NCBI RefSeq assembly: GCF_017980685.1
Contig: NZ_JACXXO010000007.1
Coordinates: forward strand, 124,001-188,000
DNA: 64,000 nucleotides
From: Pseudomonas iridis
GTDB taxonomy: Bacteria; Pseudomonadota; Gammaproteobacteria; Pseudomonadales; Pseudomonadaceae
Reading direction: 5' to 3'
The notes beneath the pieces are model-generated. The model saw nothing but the letters and a program-made list of their open reading frames with translations. It searched no databases and was not told where the DNA came from. Shown here piece by piece: positions 25,561 through 34,776 of the stretch (the first letter of the stretch is position 1; every line of letters begins with the position of its first letter). Made by a program: the position numbers and the translations under genes.

Positions 25561-27186
25561 ATGACGATCTCTCGACGCTGGTTCATGGCGGGCATGGCAC
25601 TCACGGGCGCCGCGCTGCCTGCCGCTTTTTATGCACATCGTGAACTGACCCGTGAGGAGTTTCCGATCACCCCGGGAGAGGCCACGGTCGACCTGGCGGA
25701 CACGGCCGGTCAGCAGTTGGCGGACAGTTTGCGCGGCGTGTGGGACATTCGTTTCACTGGTGCTGCCGCTGGACTGGATGGCTTGCCCAATGAAGGTCTG
25801 GAGCTGTTTCTCGACATTGCCCACCGTGGCCGCGGTTTGCGCGGTTATCTCGACACGGGGGCTAACCTGCGTTCCGAGGCGCCAGTGCGTTATCAAGTCA
25901 TCGGCGATCTGGCGCCGGGTAATGGCGCCGAGATGTTCTGGCGTCTGATGCGCAGCGATGCGCCGCAAGCGCCGGTGGTGTACGAATTCAAAGTAAAACT
26001 GGACGAAGTCTGGGCCGCGTTCGGCAACGCTGGCAGCGGCACGTTTACCGGGCAAGTGCTGCGACTGGATCGCGCGCTGGGTCTACCAGAACTCGACAAT
26101 CACTTCATCGCGATCAAGCGACGGTTTCCCGAAGCCCGAGAAAGAGTCGGATTGAATCCGGCGTTTCTGGCGTGGCTGGTAGCGCCCGAACATCGGCTGT
26201 TCCATCAGCTCTGGCACGCGTCGCGGGACAAGTGGCACAAACTCTCCGAAAAAAAACGTGATGCGTTACGTGGTATCGGCTGGCAACCTGGCCCACGGGA
26301 CAAGGAGCGTGATGCCCGTGGGCCGCGTAAGGATCGCAACGGCTCGGGCATCGATTTTTTCTTCATGCATCGACACATGCTGGGCAAAGCCCGTTCGATG
26401 CAAGACTTGCCGTCATGGCAGGCATTCCCCATGCCGCAGCCGGAGCTGGAGCGTGACCGTCAGGGCTTCGCTCGTTACTTCGACAATCACGACGGCAACG
26501 CATTGCCGCCAACGTGGCTGACCGAAGGCGACGACGAGTACACCAAGTGGGTCAGCGACATCAAAGCGGCCGAAACCTATCACAGTAATTTTCAGGTGTG
26601 GGAGTCGCAGTACCGCGATCCGCGCTACTTGTCGAAACTCTCCCTCGGCCAGTTCGGCTCGGAAGTCGAACTGGGCCTGCACGACTGGTTGCATATGCGC
26701 TGGGCATCGGTGGCCCGCGACCCGTCCAACAACATTCCAGTGCCGATGGCGCGGGATCAGGCGGATTTCGCCGCGCGTTGGTATGCCCCGGAAAACGACT
26801 TTCTCGGCGATCCGTTTTCCTCCCATGTGAACCCGGTGTTCTGGCGTTTTCATGGCTGGATCGATGATCGGCTTGAAGACTGGTTCCGCGCCCACGAGCG
26901 TTTTCACCCGGGGGAAGTCAGTCGCCTCGAGGTCAACGGCGTGCCGTGGTTTGCGCCGGGGCGTTGGGTGGAAGTCGATGACCCCTGGCTGGGCCCCGAC
27001 ACCCATGGCTGCAGCAGCGTGCCCGGCCTGCAAGTCGGGCGTTCGGTGGAGATGGATCCGGAGACCATGAAACTGGCGCTGCGCATCACTTTCGGCGACG
27101 AAGACAACATGGCCGATCTGTTTCGCAAGGTGCCGCAGCGACCGTGGTACGCCAGGCATTTGAAGGTGAAAGGCCGGCAACTTTAA
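25561..27186 (+). CDS. pvdP: Periplasmic tyrosinase PvdP
   Basis: This 541-residue copper enzyme oxidises ferribactin to dihydropyoverdine, forming the chromophore in the periplasm. ATG 25561 places a Tat signal (ISRRWFMAG plus a hydrophobic stretch) at the extreme N-terminus; an upstream in-frame ATG at 25522 lies 6 bases after the PvdS -10 and is unlikely. The histidine-rich segments expected of a type-3 copper site are present: HRLFHQLWHASRDKWH (about 205-220), HRHMLGK, HDWLHMRW and HVNPVFWRFHGW. It stands alone on the plus strand with its own promoter and terminator, as in other fluorescent pseudomonads. Confidence 0.94.
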   Translation: MTISRRWFMAGMALTGAALPAAFYAHRELTREEFPITPGEATVDLADTAGQQLADSLRGVWDIRFTGAAAGLDGLPNEGLELFLDIAHRGRGLRGYLDTGANLRSEAPVRYQVIGDLAPGNGAEMFWRLMRSDAPQAPVVYEFKVKLDEVWAAFGNAGSGTFTGQVLRLDRALGLPELDNHFIAIKRRFPEARERVGLNPAFLAWLVAPEHRLFHQLWHASRDKWHKLSEKKRDALRGIGWQPGPRDKERDARGPRKDRNGSGIDFFFMHRHMLGKARSMQDLPSWQAFPMPQPELERDRQGFARYFDNHDGNALPPTWLTEGDDEYTKWVSDIKAAETYHSNFQVWESQYRDPRYLSKLSLGQFGSEVELGLHDWLHMRWASVARDPSNNIPVPMARDQADFAARWYAPENDFLGDPFSSHVNPVFWRFHGWIDDRLEDWFRAHERFHPGEVSRLEVNGVPWFAPGRWVEVDDPWLGPDTHGCSSVPGLQVGRSVEMDPETMKLALRITFGDEDNMADLFRKVPQRPWYARHLKVKGRQL

Positions 27187-27190
27187 GCGA

Positions 27191-27224
27191 AAAAAAATCG
27201 CAGCCCGAAGCTGCGATTCTTTTT
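27191..27224 (+). terminator. Terminator after pvdP
   Basis: The stem AATCGCAGC / GCTGCGATT around CCGAA is preceded by an A-run and followed by CTTTTT, right after the pvdP stop codon. Confidence 0.85.
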
Positions 27225-27256
27225 GCCCGTCACCCATCCGACACAACGCAATACCC

Positions 27257-27338
27257 CCTGTAGGAGCTGCGGCACGCTGCGATCTTTTGACTTGTTTTTC
27301 TAGATCAAAAGATCGCAGCGTGCCGCAGCTCCTACAGG
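27257..27338. repeat. Perfect 34-bp inverted repeat (TGTAGGAGCTGC element pair)
   Basis: Arms 27257-27290 and 27305-27338 are exact reverse complements around a 14-base spacer. Each arm begins or ends with TGTAGGAGCTGC and ends or begins with GATCTTTTGA. Related arms occur at 50285-50360, 56567-56617 and, as a fragment, near 59393, so this is a dispersed palindromic element typical of Pseudomonas intergenic space. It sits between the converging pvdP and opmQ genes and could also act as a terminator or mRNA-stabilising structure. Confidence 0.85.
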
Positions 27339-27375
27339 TTTTTGGTTCGGTAAAAGAGAGTGTGAGTGTTCGCTG

Positions 27376-28770
27376 TCAGATAACTTGCCAGCCACCGCCC
27401 AACGCTTTGTACAAGGCAATGCTCGCCTGCAGTCGCGACAGGCGCAGTTGCACGTTCATGTCCTGCGCCGCATACAAGGTGCGCTGGGTTTGCAGCACCG
27501 TGAGCAAGTCTTCGGCACCCGCCTGATAACGGCTTTGCGCGATGTCGAACGCGGTTTGCGCCTGACCCAATTCTTCGCTTTGCCACTGCCGTTGCTCATC
27601 GAGGCCACGGATGGTGCTCAGGGCTTTTTCGACATCGGCGAAGCCATTGATGATCGCCCCGCGATAGGTCTCCAGCAATTCATCCTGACGGGCCTTGGCC
27701 TTGTCGCGTTCGGCGCTCAAGCGCCCGTTGTTGAAGATCGGCGCCGTCAATCCGGATGACAGGTTGTAGAACGTTGTGCGCAGCAGATCCGCCGCCAGAT
27801 CGGCACCGGTGCCGAGGCTGGCGGTGAGGGTGATTTTTGGCAGCATGGCCGCGCGGGCTACGGTGACGTCAGCCTGGGCCGCCGCCAGTTTGGCTTCTGC
27901 GCTGGCGATGTCCGGACGTCGACTCAGCAGATCGCTGGGCACGCCACTGGCGATGTTTGGCCACTGCAATTGCGCGAATGCCTGCTGAGGCGAGGACAGC
28001 GCCTGCACTGGTTGACCGAGCAGGGCGGCGAGGGTGATCAGCGCTTCGCGGGCCTGTTGCTGCACCAGCGGCAATTTGCGCTGTTGCTCGGCCACCAGAC
28101 TTTTTTGCTGAGCCAGTTCCAGCGCGGTGGCGCTGCCTGCGTCGAAGCGGGTTTGCACCAGGTGCAGCACGTTTTGCGCGTTGGCCAGATTGAGTTCGGC
28201 AATGCGCGCCTGCTCACGCAAGGCGAGCGCCTGGGTGTAGCTGTTGGCGACGCCGCTTTGCAAGGTCAGCTCGACCGTGGCGCGATCAAACTCACTGGCC
28301 TGCACACCGAACACGGCGCTGTCACGGGCGGCTCGTTTACCCCCCCAGAAATCGATTTCGTAACTGGCGCTCAGCTCGGCGTCGTAGTAATCCAGCGAGC
28401 GATTGTCCGGGTTGACATCCAGTTGGCTGTAGCCTTTGCCGTGCAGAAGCTTCTGCCGATTGGCATTGATTCCGGCCTTGAGTTCGGGCAGCAGCGGGGC
28501 CCCGGCAACCGTCGCGCTGGCCTGCGCCTGTCTGACGCGGGCAACGGCCGCGCCGAGGTCATGGCTGCCCAGTCGTGCCTGTTCGACCAGTTGATCGAGT
28601 TCGCGACTGCCGAACTGCGTCCACCATTGGCGATTGCTTTGCACCGCGCCGGGATGGTCTGGCGATTGCCAGGCGGGCGGTGATTGCACGCCGCTGTCAG
28701 GGCGTGGCGCAGGGCTGCTGCAGGCCGCCAGTAACAGGCTGGCGGCAAGGAATGTCAGTTGCGCTTTCAT
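27376..28770 (-). CDS. opmQ: Outer-membrane channel lipoprotein of the PvdRT-OpmQ exporter
   Basis: This 464-residue RND/OprM-type outer-membrane factor has a lipoprotein signal with lipobox LLAAC, so its mature N-terminus is a lipidated Cys. It shows the duplicated TolC-type fold, with the repeat segments EIDFWGGKRAARDS and the matching QSRYQAGAEDLLTVLQTQR. ATG 28770 is preferred because it places the lipobox near residue 17; a longer in-frame start runs into pvdT. With PvdR and PvdT it forms the tripartite pump that secretes newly made pyoverdine and recycles it from the periplasm. It is the last gene of pvdR-pvdT-opmQ, 7 bases after the pvdT stop. Confidence 0.93.
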   Translation of the reverse strand: MKAQLTFLAASLLLAACSSPAPRPDSGVQSPPAWQSPDHPGAVQSNRQWWTQFGSRELDQLVEQARLGSHDLGAAVARVRQAQASATVAGAPLLPELKAGINANRQKLLHGKGYSQLDVNPDNRSLDYYDAELSASYEIDFWGGKRAARDSAVFGVQASEFDRATVELTLQSGVANSYTQALALREQARIAELNLANAQNVLHLVQTRFDAGSATALELAQQKSLVAEQQRKLPLVQQQAREALITLAALLGQPVQALSSPQQAFAQLQWPNIASGVPSDLLSRRPDIASAEAKLAAAQADVTVARAAMLPKITLTASLGTGADLAADLLRTTFYNLSSGLTAPIFNNGRLSAERDKAKARQDELLETYRGAIINGFADVEKALSTIRGLDEQRQWQSEELGQAQTAFDIAQSRYQAGAEDLLTVLQTQRTLYAAQDMNVQLRLSRLQASIALYKALGGGWQVI

Positions 28771-28777
28771 AGGTTGA

Positions 28778-30751
28778 TCATTCACTGGTAAGGGCTGTGA
28801 CCGGGTCGAGCCGGGCGGCCTTGCGGGCAGGCATGAAGCCGAAGATGACACCGGTGACCAGGGCGCAGGCGAAGGCGCCGATTACGGCCATCCATTGAAA
28901 TGCGATTGCTACGCCGCTGAACGACAGAACGCCGCCGACCAGCATCGCCAGGCTGATGCCGGCAATGCCACCGACAACGGAGAGCATCACCGCTTCGGTC
29001 AAGAACTGGCGCAGGATGTCGCGCTGACGGGCGCCGGTGGCCATGCGAATGCCGATCTCGCGGGTGCGTTCACGCACGGTCATGAGCATGATGTTCATCA
29101 CGCCGATGCCGCCGACCAGCAAGGAAATGGCGGCGATGGCGCCGAGCATCAGTGACAGCGTGCCCTGGGTGCGAGCCTCGGCCTGGATCATGGCGGCGTT
29201 GTTGGTCAGCTCGAAATCCTTTTTGCCGTTGTGCCGGCGCAGCATCGATTGCTCGATGGCCTGTTCGGCGTCTTTGACCTTGCGTGCGTCCCTGGCGGCG
29301 ATCACCACATATTCCGGGTTGCGACTGCCGAACAGGCGCGTACTGGCCGCCGAGTACGGCACGGCGATCCGGTTGTCGCTGTCCGAGTCGCCGGAGCTTG
29401 AGCCTTTTTCCGCCAGCACGCCGAGCACCTGGAACGGAACGTTTTCAATCAGGATGTATTGACCGATCGGGTCAGCCACGTCCTTGAGCAATTTGTCGCG
29501 AACCTTGGTGCCGATCACCGCGACTGCGGCGGCGCTGTCTTCATCGGCCTGAGTGAAGTAGCTGCCCTGTACCACCGGCCAATTGAAGATGATCGGAAAA
29601 TTGGTGTCGTTGCCGCCGACGTAGCTTGAGTGGTCGGCGTTGCCGAAGCGCACGCCGGCGGTCGAGCCGTTGACCGGCATGATTCGTTCCACCTGGGGCA
29701 GGGTTGCAAGTTCGGCAACGTCATCGAGGGTGATGATGCCCGGTGGCGTGCGCGGGTTGGGTGCCGCGCCGCTGAGGTAAATGATGTTGGAGCCGAACGC
29801 CCCCATTTGCGCCATCACCTGGCGTTTACTGCCTTCGCCGACCGCCAGCATCACCACCACTGACGCGACACCGATGACAATCCCCAGCAGCGTCAGCGCG
29901 GTGCGGAAACGGTTGATCCACATCACCCGCCAGGCCGCTTGCACGGCATCCAGCAGTTCGCCCCTCCAGGCGCCGGTCTCGGTGCTGCCGGCGCTCAGGC
30001 GCTGGCGCAGATCCACTGCCTGCAAGGCGCCGGAGTTGGCGGTACGGGCAGGGGCACCCGGTTGCTCGGCGGTATCGCTGATGATCAGGCCGTCACGAAT
30101 TTCGATAATGCGCTTGGCACGTTGCGCCACTTCGCGATCGTGAGTGATGAGAATCACCACATGGCCCTGGCTGGCGAGCTCGTCGAGCAGGGCCATGACT
30201 TCTTTGCCGCTGTGGCTGTCGAGGGCGCCGGTAGGTTCGTCGGCGAGAATGATGTGGCCGCCGTTCATCAGTGCTCGGGCAATTGATACGCGTTGTTGTT
30301 GACCGCCGGAGAGCTGGTGCGGGCGATTGCCGGTGCGGCTGCCCAGCCCCAGGCGTTCCAGCAATGCGCTGGCCCGGGCGTGTCGTTCGGCCGCAGGCGT
30401 GCCAGCGTAGATGGCCGGCATCTCGACGTTTTCCTGTGCGGAGCCGGACGGGATCAGGTGATAACCCTGAAACACAAAGCCGAATGCCTCGCGACGCAGC
30501 CACGCCAGTTCGTCGGTGTCCAGTTGCGCAACGTCTTCACCGGCAAAGCGGTATTCGCCGCTGGTCGGGCGATCGAGGCAACCGAGGATGTTCATCAACG
30601 TCGACTTGCCGGAGCCGGAGGCGCCGACGATGGCCACGAATTCGCCGGCGTGAATCGACAGATCGATGCCGCGCAATACCTCCACCAGCGGGCTGTCGTT
30701 GCCGCCGTAGGCTTTGCGGATCTGGCGCAAGTCAATCAGGGGCGTTTGCAT
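28778..30751 (-). CDS. pvdT: MacB-type ABC transporter PvdT
   Basis: This 657-residue protein has an N-terminal ATP-binding domain (Walker [10 protein letters not shown] near 45, signature LSGGQQQR near 145, Walker B ILADEP) fused to a MacB-like permease: one helix near 290, a large periplasmic domain and three C-terminal helices. It powers the PvdRT-OpmQ pyoverdine efflux pump. Its ATG directly abuts the pvdR stop codon (pvdR TGA at 30754-30752, pvdT ATG at 30751-30749), so translation is probably coupled. Confidence 0.95.
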   Translation of the reverse strand: MQTPLIDLRQIRKAYGGNDSPLVEVLRGIDLSIHAGEFVAIVGASGSGKSTLMNILGCLDRPTSGEYRFAGEDVAQLDTDELAWLRREAFGFVFQGYHLIPSGSAQENVEMPAIYAGTPAAERHARASALLERLGLGSRTGNRPHQLSGGQQQRVSIARALMNGGHIILADEPTGALDSHSGKEVMALLDELASQGHVVILITHDREVAQRAKRIIEIRDGLIISDTAEQPGAPARTANSGALQAVDLRQRLSAGSTETGAWRGELLDAVQAAWRVMWINRFRTALTLLGIVIGVASVVVMLAVGEGSKRQVMAQMGAFGSNIIYLSGAAPNPRTPPGIITLDDVAELATLPQVERIMPVNGSTAGVRFGNADHSSYVGGNDTNFPIIFNWPVVQGSYFTQADEDSAAAVAVIGTKVRDKLLKDVADPIGQYILIENVPFQVLGVLAEKGSSSGDSDSDNRIAVPYSAASTRLFGSRNPEYVVIAARDARKVKDAEQAIEQSMLRRHNGKKDFELTNNAAMIQAEARTQGTLSLMLGAIAAISLLVGGIGVMNIMLMTVRERTREIGIRMATGARQRDILRQFLTEAVMLSVVGGIAGISLAMLVGGVLSFSGVAIAFQWMAVIGAFACALVTGVIFGFMPARKAARLDPVTALTSE

Positions 30752-31915
30752 TCAGCCTCCGTTGCCTACAGCGGGAGCGCTGAGAATGTGATCGCCTTCG
30801 GCCAGGCCCTCGAGGACTTGTGTACGTAACCGGTCGCTGATGCCGGTGCGGACTTCGCGCGACTGGATTTCCCCGTTGGCAGCGACGATCTGCGCCAGTT
30901 GCCATTGCGGGCGCGAGCCCGGTTGCAAGGCAGTGCTCGGCACTGTCAGGGTGTTCTGCGCGTTTTGTGCGACGAAGAACACCTGAGCGGTCATGTCGGT
31001 CATGAGGGCGTTGTCTGTGTTGTCGACGTCGAGCAGTACGGTGTAGAGCACCACTCGCTCACTGCCACTGCGACCGCCGGTGGGGCTGCCGCCCTGGTTT
31101 TGCTCAAGGGGGCGCGGGGGCACCGGCAGAATCTGCCGCACCGTGCTGCTCCAGCGCCGGCTGCCACCGCTGAGGGTGGTGAAGTAGGCGGTCATACCGG
31201 GTTTGACGTGGCCGATGTCCGCTTCGGAAACTTCGGCCCACACCGTCATTGGCGACAACCGCGCGATGCGCAGGATCAGTGGCGTCTGTTGTTGCGCGTT
31301 GAGTGTCTGGCCTTCGCGCGCGCCCACAGCGACGACGGTGCCGCTCATTGGTGCAAAGATGCGCGTGTAGCCGAGTTCCGCTTCGTCGCTGCGCAGACTT
31401 GCCTGGGCCTGACGGATCTGTGCCTGAAACATGTCAATGCGTGCCTGGGTGGCGCGGACTTCGGCACGGGCGGTCTGCACGTCCTCCTCGCGGGTGGCGC
31501 CGCCGGCGGCGAGTTTCTGTTGGCGCTGGTATTTCTGCTGCGCCAGGTCGTGCTGAGCGCGCTGTTCCTGTAATTGGGCCTTGAGGTTTTCGATGGAGAA
31601 ACGACCTGCGTCGAGTTTGGCTTTTTGCGTCGACGGATCGATTTCCACCAGCAGTTGGCCTTCCTTGACCGCATCACCTGCCTCGACGTGGATCTTCTGG
31701 ATTTGCCCCGAGGCCTGTGCGCCGACGTCTACATAGCGTCGCGGCTGCAAAGTGCCCAGTGCTGTCACGCTGTTTTCGATATTGCTGCGGGTCACTTGTA
31801 CGGTCGCCAGGGTGTCGCGTCCCGGCGGCAGGACTTGCCATGCGGCGACGGCGATCACGGGAATCAGACAGAGGGCGGCGAACAAGGCGCGTCGGGCGGG
31901 GCGGGGACGTTTCAT
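30752..31915 (-). CDS. pvdR: Periplasmic adaptor PvdR (membrane fusion protein)
   Basis: This 387-residue adaptor has an N-terminal membrane anchor (about 9-28), a biotinyl-lipoyl segment (VGAQASGQIQKIHVEAGD), a long coiled-coil hairpin (about 95-180, rich in Gln/Ala/Arg) and a beta-barrel domain. It links PvdT to OpmQ. First gene of the operon, with a perfect PvdS box 110 bases upstream. Confidence 0.94.
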   Translation of the reverse strand: MKRPRPARRALFAALCLIPVIAVAAWQVLPPGRDTLATVQVTRSNIENSVTALGTLQPRRYVDVGAQASGQIQKIHVEAGDAVKEGQLLVEIDPSTQKAKLDAGRFSIENLKAQLQEQRAQHDLAQQKYQRQQKLAAGGATREEDVQTARAEVRATQARIDMFQAQIRQAQASLRSDEAELGYTRIFAPMSGTVVAVGAREGQTLNAQQQTPLILRIARLSPMTVWAEVSEADIGHVKPGMTAYFTTLSGGSRRWSSTVRQILPVPPRPLEQNQGGSPTGGRSGSERVVLYTVLLDVDNTDNALMTDMTAQVFFVAQNAQNTLTVPSTALQPGSRPQWQLAQIVAANGEIQSREVRTGISDRLRTQVLEGLAEGDHILSAPAVGNGG

Positions 31916-32024
31916 GCAGGGTTCCGGCCAGTGGGTTCGGCCCGACGTTCAGCAGGTGCACGGAATGTTCGGGCACTTGAACGCTGTCGCAAGGCACGAC
32001 AGAAACGGGGAGCTGTCATGTAAA

Positions 32025-32048
32025 CGATGAATGTACGAGGGAATTTAA
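32025..32048 (-). promoter_or_regulatory. PvdS-type promoter for pvdRT-opmQ
   Basis: On the minus strand TAAAT (32048-32044), exactly 16 bases, then CGT (32027-32025). Perfect consensus. Confidence 0.88.
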
Positions 32049-32122
32049 GCGCTAACACATCAGGTAACAGGTGCCCGTCCGACACTATTCGGCTGGTATG
32101 TGGAAACAAGACTTTAAATCTA

Positions 32123-32141
32123 TATGAGAATTACTATAAAT
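32123..32141 (+). promoter_or_regulatory. Fur box upstream of fpvI
   Basis: The 19-base stretch matches the Pseudomonas Fur-type sequence AATGAGAATTATTATCATT at 15 of 19 positions. It lies about 100 bases before the fpvI start, where iron-loaded Fur would be expected to repress the sigma-factor gene. Confidence 0.65.
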
Positions 32142-32237
32142 TACGCACTTAAGTTGCCACTATCTTGCTACTGCCTGTTAGTGCAGGGCGGATGGGTGAG
32201 CCCAAGGACAAAAACCGCGTCGTTGCGGCCAGGAGTC

Positions 32238-32720
32238 ATGTTGGAAAACTACTATCGCGAGCTGGTGTGTTTCCTCAACGCCAAGCTGGGCAACCGCCAG
32301 GTTGCCGAGGATGTGGTGCATGACGCCTATCTGCGGGTGCTGGAACGCTCCAGTGACACGCCGATCGAACAACCCAGGGCGTTTCTTTATCGCACCGCGC
32401 TGAATCTGGTCATCGACGATCATCGACGCAATGCCTTGCGGCAGGTCGAATCCCTTGAAGTGCTCGACAATGAAGAGCGTTATTTCACCCCGTCTCCCCA
32501 CGGCACCCTCGATCACGGTCAACGCCTGGAGATGCTCCAGCGAGCGCTGGCGGAATTGTCACCGCTGTGTCGTGACAGTTTTCTACTGCGCAAGATCGAA
32601 GGTCTGTCCCACAACGAAATTGCCGAGAGCCTCGGTATTTCCAAAGCGCTGGTGGAAAAACACATCGTCAACGCCATGAAACATTGCCGGGTGCGGATCC
32701 AACAATGGGACGCCCATTGA
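32238..32720 (+). CDS. fpvI: ECF sigma factor FpvI
   Basis: This 160-residue iron-starvation ECF sigma factor has region 2 at about 1-75 (FLNAKLGNRQVAEDVVHDAYLR type) and region 4 at about 100-155 (LSPLCRDSFLLRKIEGLSHNEIAESLGIS, with a helix-turn-helix). ATG 32238 has a strong AGGAG at 32231-32235; longer in-frame starts would run through the Fur box. FpvI transcribes fpvA when FpvA binds ferripyoverdine. It is assigned as FpvI rather than PvdS because of its position between pvdR and pvdA and its short length. Its usual anti-sigma partner FpvR is not adjacent. Confidence 0.85.
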   Translation: MLENYYRELVCFLNAKLGNRQVAEDVVHDAYLRVLERSSDTPIEQPRAFLYRTALNLVIDDHRRNALRQVESLEVLDNEERYFTPSPHGTLDHGQRLEMLQRALAELSPLCRDSFLLRKIEGLSHNEIAESLGISKALVEKHIVNAMKHCRVRIQQWDAH

Positions 32721-32731
32721 TCCTTCCCCGT

Positions 32732-32755
32732 TAAATTTTTTTTCACCGTCCTCGT
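32732..32755 (+). promoter_or_regulatory. PvdS-type promoter for pvdA
   Basis: TAAAT at 32732-32736, 16 bases, CGT at 32753-32755. Perfect consensus, starting 12 bases after the fpvI stop codon. Confidence 0.88.
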
Positions 32756-32852
32756 TCCTACTCAACAGACGACCTGCTGTCCTGCTTCGGGCCGGTCAGG
32801 TCACCCAGGCTTTAGCCCCACGGTTGAGGGGTTCATCCAGAGGACACTGGAA

Positions 32853-34187
32853 ATGACACAGGCAATTGCATCGCCCATCGTTCACGACCTGATCGGCGTC
32901 GGTTTCGGCCCTTCGAACCTGGCATTGGCCATCGCGCTGCAAGAGCGCGGGCCGACCCAGGGTGAACTGGATGTGCTGTTCCTCGACAAACAGGCCAACT
33001 ACAGCTGGCACGGCAACACTCTGTCGACCCAGAGCGAGTTGCAGATTTCCTTCCTCAAGGATCTGGTGACCCTGCGCAATCCGACCAGCCCGTACTCGTT
33101 CGTCAATTACCTCAAGTACCACGGTCGTCTGGTCGACTTCATCAACCTCGGCACCTTTTATCCGTGCCGCATGGAGTACAACGATTACCTGCGCTGGGTC
33201 GCCGGGCAGTTCACCGAGCAGAGCCGTTATGGCGAAGAAGTGCTGACCATCGAGCCGGTGCTGCATAACCACCAGGTTGAAGCGCTGCGCGTTATTTCCC
33301 GCGATAGCCAGGGGCAACAACATGTGCGGACCACCCGTTCGGTTGTGGTCAGTGCCGGTGGCACGCCGCGTATTCCCGAGGCGTTCAAGGCGCTGAAGGG
33401 CGACAACCGTGTGTTCCATCATTCGCAATACCTGTCGCAGATGGCCAGGCAGCCGTGCGTCAACAATCAGCCGATGAGCATTGCGATCATCGGTGGCGGG
33501 CAGAGCGCGGCGGAAGCGTTCATCGATCTGAACGATTCGTTCCCTTCGGTGCAGGTCGACATGATCTTGCGCGGCTCGGCCCTTAAACCTGCGGACGATA
33601 GCCCGTTCGTCAACGAAGTGTTCTCGCCGGAGTTCACTGACTTGGTGTTCCAGCAGAACAGTGCCGAGCGTGAGCGTCTGGTCAACGAGTACCACAACAC
33701 CAACTACTCGGTGGTCGACATTGACCTGATCGAGCGCATCTACGGCATCTTCTATCGCCAGAAGGTTTCCGGAATTGCCCGTCATGCGTTCCGCACCCTG
33801 ACCACCGTCGAGAGTGCTACCGCCACCGAACACGGCATCGAGTTGGCGGTACGCAACAACGCCACTGGCGAAGTCAGCGTGCGCCTGTACGACGCCGTGG
33901 TACTGGCCACCGGCTACGAGCGGCAGATGCACCGTAAATTGCTGGCGCCGCTGGAAGAATACCTGGGCGAGTTCGAGGTTGATCGCAACTACAAACTGAT
34001 CACCGATGAGCGCTGCAAGGCTGGCATTTACATGCAGGGCTTCTGCCAGGCCAGTCATGGTTTGAGCGACACATTGTTATCGGTGCTGCCGATTCGTGCC
34101 GATGAGATTGCGGGCTCGTTGTATGAACATGGCAAGCATCGTGAGCACCGTTCGATGGCGGATTTGCTGTTGGCGACTGCCAGCTAA
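32853..34187 (+). CDS. pvdA: L-ornithine N5-monooxygenase PvdA
   Basis: This 444-residue flavin enzyme hydroxylates the ornithine side chain to N5-hydroxyornithine, the precursor of the hydroxamate iron ligands. It shows the FAD-binding motif GVGFGPSNLAL at about 15, the NADPH motif IIGGGQSAAE at about 210 and the C-terminal ATGYER segment typical of siderophore N-monooxygenases. It lies next to fpvI and has its own PvdS box. pvdF, which would formylate the product, is not in the window. Confidence 0.96.
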   Translation: MTQAIASPIVHDLIGVGFGPSNLALAIALQERGPTQGELDVLFLDKQANYSWHGNTLSTQSELQISFLKDLVTLRNPTSPYSFVNYLKYHGRLVDFINLGTFYPCRMEYNDYLRWVAGQFTEQSRYGEEVLTIEPVLHNHQVEALRVISRDSQGQQHVRTTRSVVVSAGGTPRIPEAFKALKGDNRVFHHSQYLSQMARQPCVNNQPMSIAIIGGGQSAAEAFIDLNDSFPSVQVDMILRGSALKPADDSPFVNEVFSPEFTDLVFQQNSAERERLVNEYHNTNYSVVDIDLIERIYGIFYRQKVSGIARHAFRTLTTVESATATEHGIELAVRNNATGEVSVRLYDAVVLATGYERQMHRKLLAPLEEYLGEFEVDRNYKLITDERCKAGIYMQGFCQASHGLSDTLLSVLPIRADEIAGSLYEHGKHREHRSMADLLLATAS

Positions 34188-34776
34188 AATCTGCGCCGCC
34201 TGATCTGCCTTCGCGAGCAGGCTCGCTCCCACATTTGGATCTTCGATGAATACAAAAACCGTGTTCGCTGGAGATTCCCTGTGGGAGCGAGCCTGCTCGC
34301 GAAGGGGCCCTCAAGGACAGCCAAAAAGCCCTTCCTGAACCCTTCCTGAAGATCAAGCACATTCCCCGCCACACTGCCTTTCACGGGTTTACTCTCCAGA
34401 CATCGAGGCGTAAGCTTCGCGCGTTTTCATCAATAGCGGAGACCCACAGTGGGTACTTGTTCGAGTGACAGTTGTCGGCCGGTCTCGGTAACCGGCAGAT
34501 TCTCGGCAAGATAACGCGCATTTTTTTTGCCGTTGTCTCGCCGTAAAAGCGAGCAGCGGCATTCCGTGCATGGCCAGTCCTTGGTCATGTCTCGACGTCC
34601 TTCTCATCGACGCTGAACAGAGCGTGATGTCGACTTTAAAGTCGCCATCGCAGCCCTATCGACACGCCTGTCTTTTCTGACCGGCGCGCCATGCCTTGCC
34701 GTGCCGGTTTTTCCGGCGGACGAGGCGCGGTCGTACCTGCTTGACGGTTTCCCGGCTGACCATAGGGGCAACAGCC
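34188..34776 (+). other. pvdA-mgtA intergenic region with REP doublet and possible mgtA leader
   Basis: This 589-base gap holds a REP doublet (34208-34305). The remaining stretch to the mgtA start has several hairpins: ACCCAC-A-GTGGGT (34442-34454), CCGGT...ACCGG (34479-34495), CTCGC...GCGAG (34537-34553) and CGACTTTAAAGTCG (34631-34644). Short ORFs here have no ribosome site or recognisable domain. mgtA genes in other bacteria often carry regulatory leaders, so a magnesium-responsive leader is possible, but I do not recognise a known riboswitch. Confidence 0.45.
34208..34305. repeat. REP doublet (REPIN-like)
   Basis: Two inverted 26-base copies (34208-34233 and 34280-34305) of the GTGGGAGCGAGCCTGCTCGC type REP flank a 46-base loop. 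Each REP is itself an imperfect hairpin. The same element recurs at 37501-37585 and 51176-51264. Confidence 0.88.

Larger units (their letters stand above)
31916..32237. other. pvdR-fpvI divergent intergenic region
   Basis: This 322-base gap holds the PvdS promoter for pvdR and the Fur-type box for fpvI and no convincing gene. In P. aeruginosa the anti-sigma gene fpvR lies here between pvdR and fpvI; no ORF of anti-sigma size or character is present. Confidence 0.75.

Noticed and set aside
34389..34607. Short frame in the mgtA leader as a leader peptide
   Set aside because: It lies on the wrong strand for mgtA and has no ribosome site; no proline- or acid-rich leader peptide was found.
34306..34776. 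M-box or yybP-ykoY riboswitch before mgtA
   Set aside because: I could not match the conserved core of either class; only unassigned hairpins are reported.
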